DNA of 64,000 nt from positions 6,646,001-6,710,000 of the forward strand of contig OX439041.1 of the NCBI GenBank assembly GCA_949317995.1, written 5' to 3'. The translations under genes and the position numbers were made by a program. Shown here piece after piece: positions 28,532-41,339 of the stretch. Every line of letters begins with the position of its first letter. Positions within the stretch are counted from its first letter, which is position 1. The DNA comes from Acholoe squamosa. Lineage: Eukaryota > Annelida > Polychaeta > Phyllodocida > Polynoidae. The notes below the pieces were generated by a model. That model was not told where the DNA came from. It saw only the letters and a program-made list of their open reading frames with translations, and did no database searches.

Positions 28532-31500
28532 CCCCAAAAACAAACAATCAATCAGGATTAACAAAGATCCAACCAGAGACAATTGCTAGTGCCAAGCTAC
28601 CATCTAACAGACAGAGACGTCCATCAGTGATACACATCACCCCACCAGATTCATCATCAAAGGATACAGGTGAGAGTACCAAGCTTTCTATTGTACTTCT
28701 TCAAAATGGCTGTATCAAGGCAAATCTATATGATGTTTCAGATGTACAATGTTTGGTTGATACAGGTGCTACTATCACCTGTGTCAGACAATCATTCCTC
28801 ATGGATCTCCAAAAGAGATTCCATATCCAACTGAGGAAATCTAAAATCAACATCCATTTGGCTGATGGATCGGTGTGTCATGTTAGACATTCAGCTATGC
28901 TGAACTTTAGAGTCCAAGATGTCAGATTCCAATACCAATTTGCTGTAATACCCAACCTCACACAGCCCGTTGTTCTCGGCACAGATTTCTTAAGCACTAC
29001 AAAATCTCAAATTGAATTTAATGTTGATCCTGAACAAATTCTCAAACCCATTAGGGCAGTGAGGGATTTTACCATCCCTCCATTCTCTGAACTTGCAGTA
29101 TTGGGTAAAATCACTTCTACTCAATCACTGCAAGGGAAAACTGGAGTAGTAGATAACCTCCAAAGAAATAACAATGCCCCATATCTAGTTCAAAGGGCAG
29201 CAGTAACCCCCAGGGAAAATAACAAACACCCCCTAGTGTTACTCAACACCAGCAGGCGCCCACATAAAATCAAAAAGGGTGCCATCATAGCTCTATTTCA
29301 GGAAGTCAAGGAATCTGATTTAGAAAAACCTCAACAGGTGTCAGACACTACCCCACACGCTGATCAATCCATCTCAGCCATAAGGCCTGAGGATGTAACT
29401 CAATTCAGCGACACAGACTCAGAATGTGAGTCCACATATGCTGACCCTGAACCCAACTCAATCAGACTCTCCGAAATAGCTGCTATACATAGTGAGGCAC
29501 ATGACCTCGAGCCAGAATTGGAAGAGAATGTTCCACCAAAATCTGTGCTCACATCCAAAGATCAGCATGATAGATTAGAATCACTGCTGACCAAGTATGA
29601 TGATATATTTGTAGGAAAAGATGGAGACATTGGTGCTACACACCTGTATACCCACTCAATACATGTAAAACCTGAGGCAGTATCATGTCATTTCCTACCA
29701 TATAGACAAACACCAGAAAAACAGGCCGCAATAGGGGAAGAGTGTGAAAGGCTAGTACAACAGGGCATTCTGAGAGAATGTGCTGAGGGCCCCTGGGCTT
29801 CCAGATCCTTTTTAGTACAAAAATCATCGGGAGGCCATAGGCTCGTCACAGATTTTCGTTATCTGAACCAAAACACGATAAATCAAGCCTTATCTACACC
29901 CCGAGCCGATGACACTCTAGACATGATAGGGTCACTCAGACCAAGAGTATTCAGTAAGCTAGATGCCCAACAGGGATTTTTTCAAATTCCTATAAGACAG
30001 GAGGACCAGCATAAAACCACATTCATAGCAAATGACAAAAAATATGTCTACGAAAGGATGCCGATGGGTTTAGCGACCGCACCTGCAGGATTCTGCCATC
30101 TAGTCACATTAATTCTGAACAAACTCAAATACAAATGTGCCCTACCATACCTAGATGACATATTAGTATTATCACCATCGATCGAACAACACTTCCATGA
30201 CCTGGAAGATGTGTTCAACAGCTTAAGAGTTGGTAAACTCAAACTGATAAAATCAAAATGTGAATACTTCATAGACAGAATAGACTTCTTGGGAATGAGA
30301 GTCACACCCATGGGACTGCAACCATCTCCCACAAAGGTGGAATCAATCAAAACCTTCCCAACACCAAAATCAGTCAAAAATGTCAGATCCTTCACAGGCC
30401 TATGCCAATACTTCAAAAAGTTTATCAAACATTATGCCCAAATTGCTAGACCATTGTATGATCTACAGACACATCTCAAAGCATTTGTCTGGACAGAGGA
30501 TGCAGATAATGCTTTCAAAACATTAAAGCATGCCCTCTGTACCAATGCTCTTCTCAGATATCCAAACTATGAGAAAGAGTTCAGTTTGGCAACTGATGCT
30601 TCCAATGTGAGTTAAGGAGCTGTACTCTCACAGAGAGATAATGAAGGAGTGCTCAGACCAGTAGCCTTTGCAGGTAGAACCCTCTCCAAACATGAGAGAA
30701 ATTACAATACCACAGAGAGAGAACTACTGGGAGTAGTGTATGGAGTATTACACTTCAGACACTATCTAGAGACTAGACACTTCCAATTATACACAGACCA
30801 TGCAGCCTTAATCCCACTATTAACCAATACAGGACTCACACATAGATGGGCCAGATGGGCTCTAGACATACAGCAATTTTCATTCACCATCCAACACATG
30901 AAAGGTGATGATAACACACCACCAGATGCTATGTCTAGAAGAGAATACCCAGACTCTGGACCCATGACTAACCCTCCACCCCTACCAAGGAGAGTTAGAG
31001 CAGCCAGTAGAACCAAGTTTGCAAAATTAACAAAGAAAGTACCATTCAGAAGGGATGATCCACCCAACACCGTTGAAAGGCCAGAGACACCCATTAGGGG
31101 TATCTTGAAGCAATCTACACACTATGTGTTTTGCCATTGTGAGAGAGAATACTCACAACTCTTTCCAGATAATGACTTCGAGCCTATTGAATTCTCATCA
31201 CTCAATCAGATGCTGAAGGCAACTCCTAAGGAGCCACCCTTCACCCCACCTGACTCAGATGATGAAGATTCAGAAGACACATTATATGCTATCACTCAAG
31301 CAACTTCCAAATCAGTCAGATTCTTTGAACCAATGCAGGGAGAGGAAACATCAAACCATTTGTGTCCTATGACCACACGCTCAAAGACTAGAGAAATGAT
31401 TCAGGAGGGCACACCAAAACCCCCCACACAATCACAAACTATTCTAAATGAGAAAAAGGTCACAGGAAACAAACCTACCAAAACCCCACCTGCCAGGAAA

Positions 31501-33249
31501 AATGTCACAAAAGACACTGCATCTACTAAGTCAAAGAACTCTGAGACAAAGAAGAATGACAAAAAGCAAATTGTGCCTTTAAAGAAAAAGGTTGCCACTC
31601 CCATCAAGGCGAGAATAGGCCCTCCAAAGGAGCCTACACACCAAAACAAGAGTGACACACCCCAACAAAAGGCACAGGATAGGCCAATAGTCGATGAAAA
31701 AGAAAAAGAAAGAGACAGAATAAAACAACATGTGCTAGATATAAATCAATTACTGGATCAGATTCCCGACACATCCATCTCAGGTTCAAACCTTGGCTTG
31801 GAACAAAGGAAGGACAAGGAACTATTGCCCCTCATACAATATCTTGAGGATGGGACCTTGCCTGCACCAAAAGCACAAGGAAACAGAATCATCAACCAAG
31901 GCCAGACATACACCTTGGTAAATGGTACATTAGTCCATATATGCCCCATAAATTGGAGAAAAACCAATACTGTACCACTTCAAATTGTTATACCACAGCA
32001 ATGGGTAACAAGTACACTACAGTATTTCCATGACTCACCTACTGGCGGCCAACTTGGTTCAAGTAGGATGCTGTCAGCACTCCGACCTAGGGTATATTGG
32101 AAGTCTATGCTAGCAGACACAACAAAATATGTTTCCACCTGCCACACATGCCTCACAGCAAAAAGGCAAGTACACTCACACAAAACACCAATGACAGTGA
32201 GAGAGTACATGGCTTCACCAATGAAGTTCCTAAACCTCGATGCGGTGGGACCACTTCCCACAACTGCCAGGGGGAACAAACATATACAAGTCTGCATAGA
32301 TTATGCTACCAGATATGCAACAGCTTGGGCTACTACTGACTTAAAAGCTGAAACAACAGCAGCAGAGTTCTACAAGAATATAATTTGTCATCATGGAACA
32401 CCAGCCACTCTTCAAACAGACAATGGAACATGTTATACAGGTGCAAAGTTCACAAAGTTAACTAAACACCTCAAGATCAAACATAAATTCTCCTCACCAT
32501 ACAGGCCACAATCAAATGGGCTTGTAGAGAGATTCAATGCTAGCATTGGCACAGTGCTCAGAGCATTCTGCTCAAAGCACCAAAACAATTAGGATTCATT
32601 TATTGAACCCATAACCTTTGCATTAAACAACACTGAATCCCAAACCACAGGATTCACCCCTTTCTTCCTACTTCATGGAAGAAACCCAGCCACTCCAATG
32701 GACTTAGGGCTGGGAATACAGGAAGACATATCCACCGAAGCAGACCATGTAGCTAACATGATAACAAATCAAGATACCTCTAGGAGGAAAGCTATAGAAA
32801 GGGTCGCCAAGCTACAAAAGGAAAGAAAAGATAGATATGATAAGAAACTTACACCACAGGAAATCAAGGTCACCGACATGGTGTACCTAAACATACCAAG
32901 AATCCTGACCAACACAGAGTGTAAGAAACTTCAACCCCTTTTTATGGGACCATATGTTGTAGTAGATAGACCTAGTTTGACAAGTGCCAAACTCAAAAAC
33001 TTGGACACCAATCTATTGGTGGCCAGACCAGTGCACATAGACAGACTGAAAAAGGTTGTGGCTGTCAGGAACAATGAATTTGCACACAGGCTTATTCCAC
33101 ATGAAGCCAAATACTACAACAAAATTGTAAGGAACAAAAATGATATCACCCTTACAAGAGAAACCACAGGCATAGGCCCTATCAAGCCTAGGCCTGCACA
33201 CCACATACTAAGAAAAACATCTAGGTGTGGTGCAGTTTCAAGAAATTAG
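28480..33249 (+). pseudogene. pol: pol of element C, with two in-frame stops
   Basis: One frame about 1,590 codons long, broken by TAA at 30613-30615 (within RNase H) and TAG at 32590-32592 (after the integrase core); no frameshift. Protease has LVDTGAT (about 28755). Reverse transcriptase has YLDD at 30147-30158. RNase H has ATDASN, then YTDHAAL. A Lys-rich linker (about 31000-31740) follows. Integrase has DDE motifs LDAVGP, TDNGTC and LVERFN, and a GPY/F module (FMGPYVV). In the integrase zinc module the second His position reads Gln (GGQLGSSR), so that site is probably damaged. It would make the replication enzymes, but this copy cannot give a full-length product by normal decoding. Confidence 0.9.
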
Positions 33250-34010
33250 AAACAGATTGAGATACCAAAAGAACATAAGATTTTCAAAATGTATTACAAA
33301 TTCTCTTCATCCACACATAAGGCATGTGTGACTAATAATGAATTACTTATATGTATATAAAGCCAATCAAATTTGTAAATATATCAGTAGGTTATTGCCT
33401 CTGAATGGTCAAAGACTGGGACCCTCCAAGTAAAGCAGACATGAAGTCTAAGAAGAGTAAGGGTAACACAATGGAGTGTCTAAAGCCTAATCCCCACATG
33501 AAAGAGCGCGCTATGCCAACACAGCAGTCTATAGAGATCAATTGACCTTATAAGCTACCCTCAGATTACACAATAGACCCCACAGTTGCAGACACTGGAG
33601 ATTAGGTGCACTTGACTCCAGAGAAACAATACCAGGCCCACAATGGATGTGGGTAAGGTAGGCTACATAAGAAGCACTGTGGACCATAGCCCACCATCAG
33701 TCTTCATCCAGCTGCAGTCGGAACTCAAGTCTACAGGACCCCACTTGGGAATTAGCCAGCCCACTTCTCCATTAGGAGAGACTGCACTAGGATAAAGAAC
33801 ACACCTACTTCACCTCCAACCTGATCTTACCATTTACTGGTCAATCTCTATAGACTCACCGGACATATTGCCAAGACAGCTCAATCTTGCAAAGGTACAG
33901 TTTGAACCACTTCATTTAAAGTGTTACACCATACACTTAGACTTTACCAGCACCAAATTACTACAAATTTGACAAGACTTTAAACAGCAGACTTGCTTTA
34001 CACAAGCACC
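33250..34010 (+). other. pol-env spacer of element C
   Basis: About 760 bp without a coding frame. Expected to hold the acceptor for an env message; several YAG sites are present and I cannot choose one. Confidence 0.5.
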
Positions 34011-36185
34011 ATGGGGAGACTGAGAGTTGCACCCATACTGCTAACTATGCTGTTATTATATATTATAGAACCACTTACTGCAGGTTATACACCTGTGGTG
34101 AGACAAAACATAGGAGTAGTATTCAAACCTAGCCCTCAACCATTGGTCAATGGACATACAACCACAACACTGTTGTTAGCTATCCCCTACAAGATACCTC
34201 GGGCACCCGTTACCCAAGGATCCATAAGGGATAGAATACTCCAATTGACCACTCCTACTCTACAAGATCATACCTCTGGTCAAATTATCCAACAAGCCAA
34301 AGAGCTTGACACCTTGCTGGAAATTGCAGACAAGGAGATAAATGAAACATTAGCCTCCATCAAATTGTTCTTATCCAACCCCATAAACACATTGGACAAG
34401 GCCAAAAGAGAGGCCATACTGGGTTTTCTAGCACCCCTGTTTCGCGGTGTGCTAGGTCTAGCCACAGTAGAAGATGTAAACCAAGTAATGGAACAGCTCA
34501 AGAACATAGATGAAATACTAAGAAAATTTGCTAAACAAGATCAGGAAGCAGCTAGTCTCATTGAAAAGATCACAGACAGACAAGATAAGTTTGTTAAAGC
34601 ATACATCCAAGATAAGAAGGTACTGGACAGCACAATCAAGACCATAGGTGACACCGTCAACCTATGGGCCTCTAACATGTCCATGTCCAGGTCAAGGCAC
34701 GAGAAAACTCAAAGGGAAAAAATGCAAGTATTAAATGATGCATTAATCATCATAGCAGCAAGAATGAATACAGTTCAATCACTGCAAAGAACAAATGCAG
34801 CCCTGAGGATGCTATCATCAGGAATCCTGACCCCTGATATAGTACCACCCTCAGACCTTGCTAGATACTTAATTGACATTAATAACAAACTTAGGATTAC
34901 ACACCCTGGAGCACAAATCGCAATTAATGACTTAGATTTCTATTATTCACAGAAGCTGACCTCATACACTTACTCAGCTCACCATATATATATTCATCTG
35001 GACATTATAATTCAATCTACCACCTCGACCTTCAAACTGTACTAAATGATTACATCACCCATGCCTATAGACACACAGGAGACCCCCACCAGAGGAGTCA
35101 CCAAATTGCAAACCACAACTGAGTTTCTAGCAGTATCTTATGACGAATCATTATTCATCGAATTGGACTCAGCAGATATGCAGGCATGTGAAGGTACTAC
35201 AGTAAAGGTATGCAGAGATGTAAATGGTAGAATTTATAAACACAGGCCTACATGCCCTGTAGCCATTTTTACTAACCAGGCTCAACAGATTAAGGAACAT
35301 TGCAAGTTTACAGTTTCACCACTGCAAGCACCTACCACCCATGCTATTTCCATTTCTGAAGATGAGTATCTGGTCACTACTAATGAACCCCATTACTTTA
35401 TCAACTGCCATGGTAAAACGTCTGAAACTCGAAAAGCCCAGTCCTACTCAATCATAGGTGTACCCTGTGGGTGCACAATCAGTGTAGGAGAATTTTCTCT
35501 TCCAAACACAAGGTTGCCCTGTAACTCAACCTTATCATTTCATTACATTCTCAAGACAATTAATTTACCATTCATGGCAGCACTTAACCAAATTTCTAAA
35601 ACCAAACCAGATGAAAGAGAGAATCTTCCAAATTTCCCAGTAGTAAACCTTTCTAGAACCTTAGAAAAACTACAGGAAAATCCAATCATGGATGATATTA
35701 CTCAACTAAATTTAGAGCCCTTTGCCAAAACATTATTAAAAGATGCCTCCAACCTTGATAAGGCAATGGAAACACGCTACGTAGAATCACACCTACGTCG
35801 AGTTACAGAGCATCCAATCTTCCAAAGCTTAGGACTCATCCTAGGGATATCAGCTCACATTTTTATAGTATACATACTACTCAAACTGTACAGACTAGGA
35901 GGGACTGTAGCCTACCTGCCTACAGCCAAAGCATTTAGACTAGTCACCGAGCTGCCCCTACACAAATTGCTCCCAGATAAGAATCCTACCAAATTAACCC
36001 CTACAGAGGAAACCCACACCCCTTTCCTCACAATTCAGGAAACCCACACCCTGATAATTGCTATATTATTCACCCTGACCATCTACTCAGCCTACAGAAT
36101 AATGAAGTACCTTAAGAAATTTGCACAGACACACTGTGGCAAGAAAAATGGGGCCAAGCGCACAAATCCCACAATATATTTTTAA
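34011..36185 (+). pseudogene. env: env-like glycoprotein gene of element C, interrupted
   Basis: The first ATG (34011) is in strong context. The frame is broken by TAA at 35043-35045 and ends at TAA 36183-36185. It begins with a hydrophobic signal peptide. A segment with FRGVLG followed by a heptad-rich helix (34430-34670) resembles the fusion-peptide and coiled-coil region of baculovirus F-like Env proteins found in errantivirus-type Gypsy elements. Cys-rich ectodomain sequence follows the internal stop (35170-35540). A membrane segment lies near 35820-35890 and a second hydrophobic segment near 36045-36110. In the family this glycoprotein mediates membrane fusion. This copy is truncated by the stop. 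Identification as F-like rests on layout rather than strong identity. Confidence 0.7.
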
Positions 36186-36626
36186 ATATATTGTGGAGAC
36201 TCAAACTTCGCGCTACCCTTGAGGCCAATACCACATGAATTTGATGAGATTAAATCAGCAGCTGCCCCGACCTATAAGGATATAGTGGTTAAAACCTTCC
36301 CACTACCTAAGGCTATATTTACCTGGAATGGACCAGCAGTTATAACAACACAGAGAGGAGAATTTGCTTATCACCTCCCTCAGGTGATACACCTACCTTG
36401 GCGCACTAGGTTCAGTACCATACCAGCCCTTAAAAACAAAGGACTGTACTACTCCATGCTTCTCCAGAATGATAATGGCACCAGCCCGGTGACCATGACA
36501 GCACTGGAAAATACAACAGATATAATTATTGATGAACAACAGGAGGAGACCGCAAGGTCAAACATGCAGACTATTGCTAATTTTCTAAACCACCAGCCCT
36601 CCCCGGTGACTGTGGAAACAGCCTAG
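36186..36626 (+). other. Open frame continuing in phase after env
   Basis: The env frame stays open for about 146 codons after the TAA at 36183-36185, with ordinary protein-like composition and no ATG near its beginning. It may be a former env cytoplasmic tail cut off by a stop, or a separate exon. No domain recognised. Confidence 0.4.
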
Positions 36627-36775
36627 ACTGCCCACAGCCTAGACTGCCCCCAGTCCACCACCAGGAGACAACATATCAGAGACAGTATTCAGAACTTTTC
36701 GGACAATTTGCCGGCCCTGAAAAGGGCCTTTGGGATGGCGGGTTTTTTCACCCTAGGTTTCAGTCAGTCGGGATT

Positions 36776-37381
36776 CTACCACAGAGCCTCGGGTTCAACA
36801 TTGACGGGAGAGTGGGAGTCCGATCCATACATGTGGCCGTGGTCATGATCCCACTCAACGAGTCGGGCCTCCATCGATCCCAGTCCGTACTCAGCTGCCA
36901 TAGATGGGTCCCCGGATGCCGCAAGATCAATGAAGGAGACTGCTAACAAATAATCCCACAACACTCGCTCCCGCGGCCCGAAGTTAGAGTCCATGGGCCA
37001 GAACCCTATACTACTCAAGGCCCTGGCCAAAAGGGCCACAGTGGCCCCCCGACGCAAGGCTGAACCCAAAAAGTAGTGGCAGGAGTACATGTCAACCAGC
37101 ACATCACCATACTCACTGATCTCTCTGAAATTTTTCACTATATAGCCATAGTGTATGATCTGGTTGGCCTCCACCAGGGCCCTAGCCGGACTCCCCACTA
37201 CCATCACCTGGGAGACAGGCAATTCAAGGATAGCTTGAAAGTGAGCCATGATGTTGCAGCAGAGGTTTCCAGTGAGGAACTGATACTCCAATACCAGCCA
37301 CCCACTCCTTAAATGGACACACACACCCCCCCCACCCTGAACTGTCCACTGACACCAAGCTAGGCACTGCCACAGACACAT
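36776..37381 (-). CDS. Antisense ORF between env and 3' LTR of element C
   Basis: About 200 codons on the strand opposite gag-pol-env, from ATG 37381; a second in-frame ATG at 37249 would give about 157 aa and is the better-looking start. Composition is protein-like, with helical segments (VVGSPARALVEANQIIHYGY; ATVALLARALSSIGFW) and an acidic, His-rich end. No domain recognised. Local GC is higher than in the flanking AT-rich sequence, and there is no comparable sense ORF. Plant Tat/Retand elements and some retroviruses have antisense genes here, but this one has no visible relation to them. It may be an accessory gene or captured host sequence. Confidence 0.5.
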   Translation of the reverse strand: MCLWQCLAWCQWTVQGGGGVCVHLRSGWLVLEYQFLTGNLCCNIMAHFQAILELPVSQVMVVGSPARALVEANQIIHYGYIVKNFREISEYGDVLVDMYSCHYFLGSALRRGATVALLARALSSIGFWPMDSNFGPRERVLWDYLLAVSFIDLAASGDPSMAAEYGLGSMEARLVEWDHDHGHMYGSDSHSPVNVEPEALW

Positions 37382-37449
37382 GCCAGAATCTGGCACCTAA
37401 CACCTCAAGTGCCACCACTGCATGAGCACATCAGGGAGGAGACCCACAT

Positions 37450-39061
37450 CTCATTCCTGACACACCTCCACTGTCAATGAAATTATCAAAGTATTGAAAA
37501 AGAAAAAAAATTGATTTAGAAAAATATACACAGCCACTTGTTGATGTATAATATGAAAATCTATGGTATTCTCACAGAATCGATGATTAATGCGCGCATA
37601 TACGCGCAAAATTGCGAAATTGCAAATTACAAATTGTAAATTGTACAAATCTAACATTAATATACATGAATGCAGGTAGATAACTAAGACAGTTCTTGTA
37701 CCCACTAGCACTTGTATACTATACCAAGGTTTACTTAAGGTAACACACTTTAGGTATCCAAGAAAATTGTTGGAAAAATGAATGAAAAAAAAAAATTGTT
37801 GAGAAAAATTGTTGACATAAAAAATGTTTACTTAAGATACTCACCAACTAATCTCTTTCAGGGACACATACTCAAAAAGGCTAGGGAAAAGTCAATTATA
37901 AGCAGCGGCCCACTGCCGAAATTGCCAATTAATACACCCATATAGCAAAATCACAGAGTAACTCAGAGACAAACGAGCCTATTGTACATGAAGTACTTTG
38001 TTTTTCCGGTCCTCGGAAAAATTTGTCTCAAATCCCAAAAGAAAAATTATATAGTGTAAACTAGATTGTACATTTGTACCCAATTTGCACACTAAAATTG
38101 TATGTTTGCACACCAGATTGTACGTTTGTACCCAATTTTGCACACTAAAATTTTATGTTTGCACACTAGATTGTACGTTTGTACCCAATTTGCACACTAA
38201 AATTGTATGTTTTGCACACTAGATCATACGCTTGTACACAATTTGCACACTAAAATGTATGTTGCACATTATACTGTACGTTTGCATCCAATTTATACAC
38301 TAAATCGGATTTTTACAAAATCAATATTTTCATGTGTAACCAAACTGTACGCAAAATTATATATGTGCATACAAAAAAAAAAAAGATTATCAATTGAACG
38401 CAAAATTATATATTTGCATACAGAAATTATCAATTGAACACAAAATTGTATATTTGCATACAAAAAATTATCAATTGAACGCAAAAATTGTATATTGGCA
38501 TACTAAAATTGTGAATTGAACGCAAGAATTGTATATTGGCATACTAAAATTGTGAATTGAACGCGAAATTGTATATTTGCATACTAAAATTGCCAAATGA
38601 ACGCGAAATTATATATTTGCATACTAAAATCGCCAAATGTACGCGAAAATTATATATTTGCATACTAAAATTGTCAATTGAACGCAATTACATGCGAAAT
38701 TGTAAATTTGCACACTAAATTGTCATTTATGTTCAATTTGCACGCTAAATTGAACATTAAATGCCAAAATTGCACGCTATTTGCCGAATTGTATGTTGTA
38801 CATAAAATTGGAAATTTGTACCCAAAATTAAAGATACATAAGCAAATACACCCATGTATGGTAAGATATAGAATTACGGAAATGTACTTATACCCAGGAG
38901 AAAATTGTATATATATACTGACAAAGCTCTACCACAAAAATTACATTTGAAGCACTCCCCATCACTTCAAATCCTCTTACAAACAGTATATAACTCCAAA
39001 TAAGGTAAAAATATATATATTGTACATTCCCTTGGCGAAATGACGGAGTTTCGCATTCTCT
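37450..39061. repeat. AT-rich region with TTGCATAC/TTGTACGTTTG arrays
   Basis: From about 38060 to 38720 two related tandem motifs alternate: TTGCACACTAAAATTGTATG with TTGTACGTTTGTACCC, then TTGAACGCAAAATTGTATAT with TTGCATACTAAAA. Unit lengths are about 35-45 bp. No gene. It lies in the element C 3' untranslated region. Confidence 0.8.
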
Positions 39062-39075
39062 CAGGGGAGAGGGAG
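39062..39075 (+). other. Polypurine tract, element C
   Basis: CAGGGGAGAGGGAG, 5 nt before the 3' LTR. Confidence 0.75.
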
Positions 39076-39080
39076 TATTC

Positions 39081-40428
39081 TATCATATACCATTTTATTA
39101 TTCCATAAATTGTAACGTATTACTGTATTAATCAAAGAATATCTAAGAAATTAATACATAGGTTGGTTCTAAGAGCTATAAGAGCGCTCAAACTTTGTAT
39201 AAGAGCGTTCATGCCCCACTGCACACCAGCCAGGTCAGTTACACAGACTTTATGACATCAAAGGCTCCGACCTAATGGTTCACTGCACAATATAATAAAA
39301 CTGAGGGTCTCAGTGTGCGACCTCATGGTTCAGTGCACAAACTAATAAGTTGTAAGTGAATGCAACCGGCCGTCACGGGTGCCTGGGCACCGCAGATGCT
39401 GTCATGAGTGTCTGAGCACTCTAATAACTGAACAATGGGTTACATAAGCACGACGCCATAACCGTCCGGTCGCTCTAGCATCGCTCCTGAGCAACCTAGG
39501 TCAAATATCAAAGCATTTATGGAAAGCCCATAATTAGACGGTCAAAATGAGCCCAAGATCAAGGCGGAACTCCTATTATTAGGGAAGTTACGCCATGGAG
39601 ACTGATTCAACCTCCGAGTGCACTACAGACGAACCGGCGCGAGTGACGCGCCTATCAAGCAGGCATTATAAACTTGGCATATTCAACTCCGCGCATGCAC
39701 AAAATGGCGGTTATAACGGCGTAAACTTCCGAGATATGGGGGTTTGAAGTCAAAGAACCGACCAAGACAATGGGGGACGCAGCGGCGTCCATGGGGGTCC
39801 TTTGTGCACCCAGTGACACATGAAAGCCTCCCCTCAAACAATTGCAGAGTTAGGCAGATGCCACTGGCCCCAGTCAGTCTGAGGTGCAATGCCAAGATTT
39901 GTTACAAATAGCCTGGCTGCACCTCCTAGAAATCAGAACACCAAGAACCGCTCCAGAGGTAACATCTCCAGTCATCTCCTGCTACCTGCTATACCACTGC
40001 ACTATGGTGAAACTATGCTAGAAAGGCATTGGTTTCCATCATTAGTGGCCAGAGGCTATCTTCCTCAAGACATCCACCAGAGGGTAAAGTTTTTCATTAT
40101 TACATTATTCCTCTAAGCAGCAGGTCAGGAGCTAGGTGTGGGAACCCACCTAGAACTATGCTGGACATTGTATTATTATTACCTCACAGGTGGAGTGGAA
40201 CAGAACATTATACTTTATAAACTATTGTATATTTACTGTATGTGCAAATTACCTGCATACTAACTACTGTGTGATTGATATTTCTTACATGTTGCCTAAA
40301 GCTGAATAAACCAGTGATAACTGGAAATAACACTATTTATAAGAGCCTGTTGGATTTACACTATATACCACTAGTCATATGATATTTCTCATATGACAAC
40401 TTGATCATGCACAATTACTAGTATGACA
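39081..40428 (+). repeat. 3' LTR of element C
   Basis: 1,348 bp, closely matching 24708-26057. Differences include a 2-bp loss near 40240 and several CpG to TpG/CpA changes. Followed by the CTTG duplication. Confidence 0.92.
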
Positions 40429-40432
40429 CTTG

Positions 40433-40878
40433 TAAAAAAGCCTCCTTGCCACAATTTTTATAGTTCTAAGTCCATTTTATATAATAACTTGGATTACGGA
40501 ATTTTGACCTAATTGTATGATCGGCAATCGGTTAAAAAATAGGTTCCTAAGTCCCCCTATCTAACCAACATATTCTCCCATAGGCGGGAGGCAAAAAAAT
40601 AAGTGGCATAGAAAACCACTTTTTTTGACATCAAACATTGGAATATGGAGAAATTCAGACCATTGAAAGTCAAGAAATGGAAGTTCTTTTGATTAATACC
40701 TACGTTTTTCTTTAGCAGAACTTTTGGTCAGTTACTCCAAAATACCCGTCGGCCGTCGGTAAAAAGATAGAAATAAAATCTTTTTTTTTTAAACAGCAAA
40801 AATCTCACCGGCGGATCTGTAATCCAGGTTATTAGAATAAAACGGCCTAACAGTAAGACTGAGACAATTAGGCCAACC

Positions 40879-40918
<40 letters not shown>

Positions 40919-40925
40919 TTACAGC

Positions 40926-40994
<69 letters not shown>

Positions 40995-41130
40995 CTGTAG
41001 TATACTATGTGTACTGTGTTATATAAGCAGTCCCAAACAGTGGTGATTGTTATCCGGTATTTTTCCTTCGCTGGTCCCGCTGCGGGATCGATGCGATAAG
41101 CCCGCAGGTGGTTAGCAATATAGGTAAGGT
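40433..41130. other. Intergenic with AT/GT microsatellite
   Basis: No gene. (TA)n, (GT)n and (TA)n runs occupy about 40881-40993. Confidence 0.6.
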
Positions 41131-41215
41131 CCAAGCATTGGCAAAGTACAAAGACTTGGTATAGGAGAGTGACGCACTCTCCTATACCAAGTCTTTGTAC
41201 TTTGCCAATGCTTGG
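41131..41215. repeat. Perfect 41-bp inverted repeat
   Basis: 41131-41171 is the exact reverse complement of 41175-41215, with ACG between. No mismatch anywhere in the arms. It could extrude as a cruciform or be transcribed as a perfect hairpin. Confidence 0.95.
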
Positions 41216-41254
41216 AGAGTGATATGCAAATTATAATTTATGATAATGATATTC

Positions 41255-41293
41255 TGTGACGTCACGAGCTCTAGGAGAGCTCGTGACGTCACA
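41255..41293. repeat. Perfect 18-bp palindrome carrying two CRE sites
   Basis: TGTGACGTCACGAGCTCT (41255-41272), AGG, then its exact reverse complement (41276-41293). Each arm holds TGACGTCA. A weaker CCGCTGG/CCAGCGG fold follows at about 41300-41340. Confidence 0.9.
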
Positions 41294-41339
41294 AGGTCCG
41301 CTGGTAGCTACCTGCCCTTATCCGTTAGGGAGGCCAGCG

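Larger units (their letters stand above)
24708..40428 (+). mobile_element. Complete env-bearing Ty3/Gypsy retrotransposon C
   Basis: LTRs at 24708-26057 and 39081-40428 begin TATCATA and end TATGACA. They are flanked by the duplication CTTG (24704-24707 and 40429-40432). The order is LTR, PBS, minisatellite leader, gag, pol (-1), env, an antisense ORF, an AT-rich tandem array, PPT, LTR. I count roughly 20 LTR differences by eye, so it is older than B. Coding frames are preserved without frameshifts but contain in-frame stops in gag, pol and env, so the copy is not coding-competent as it stands. At 15.7 kb it is very long for the group. Confidence 0.93.
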
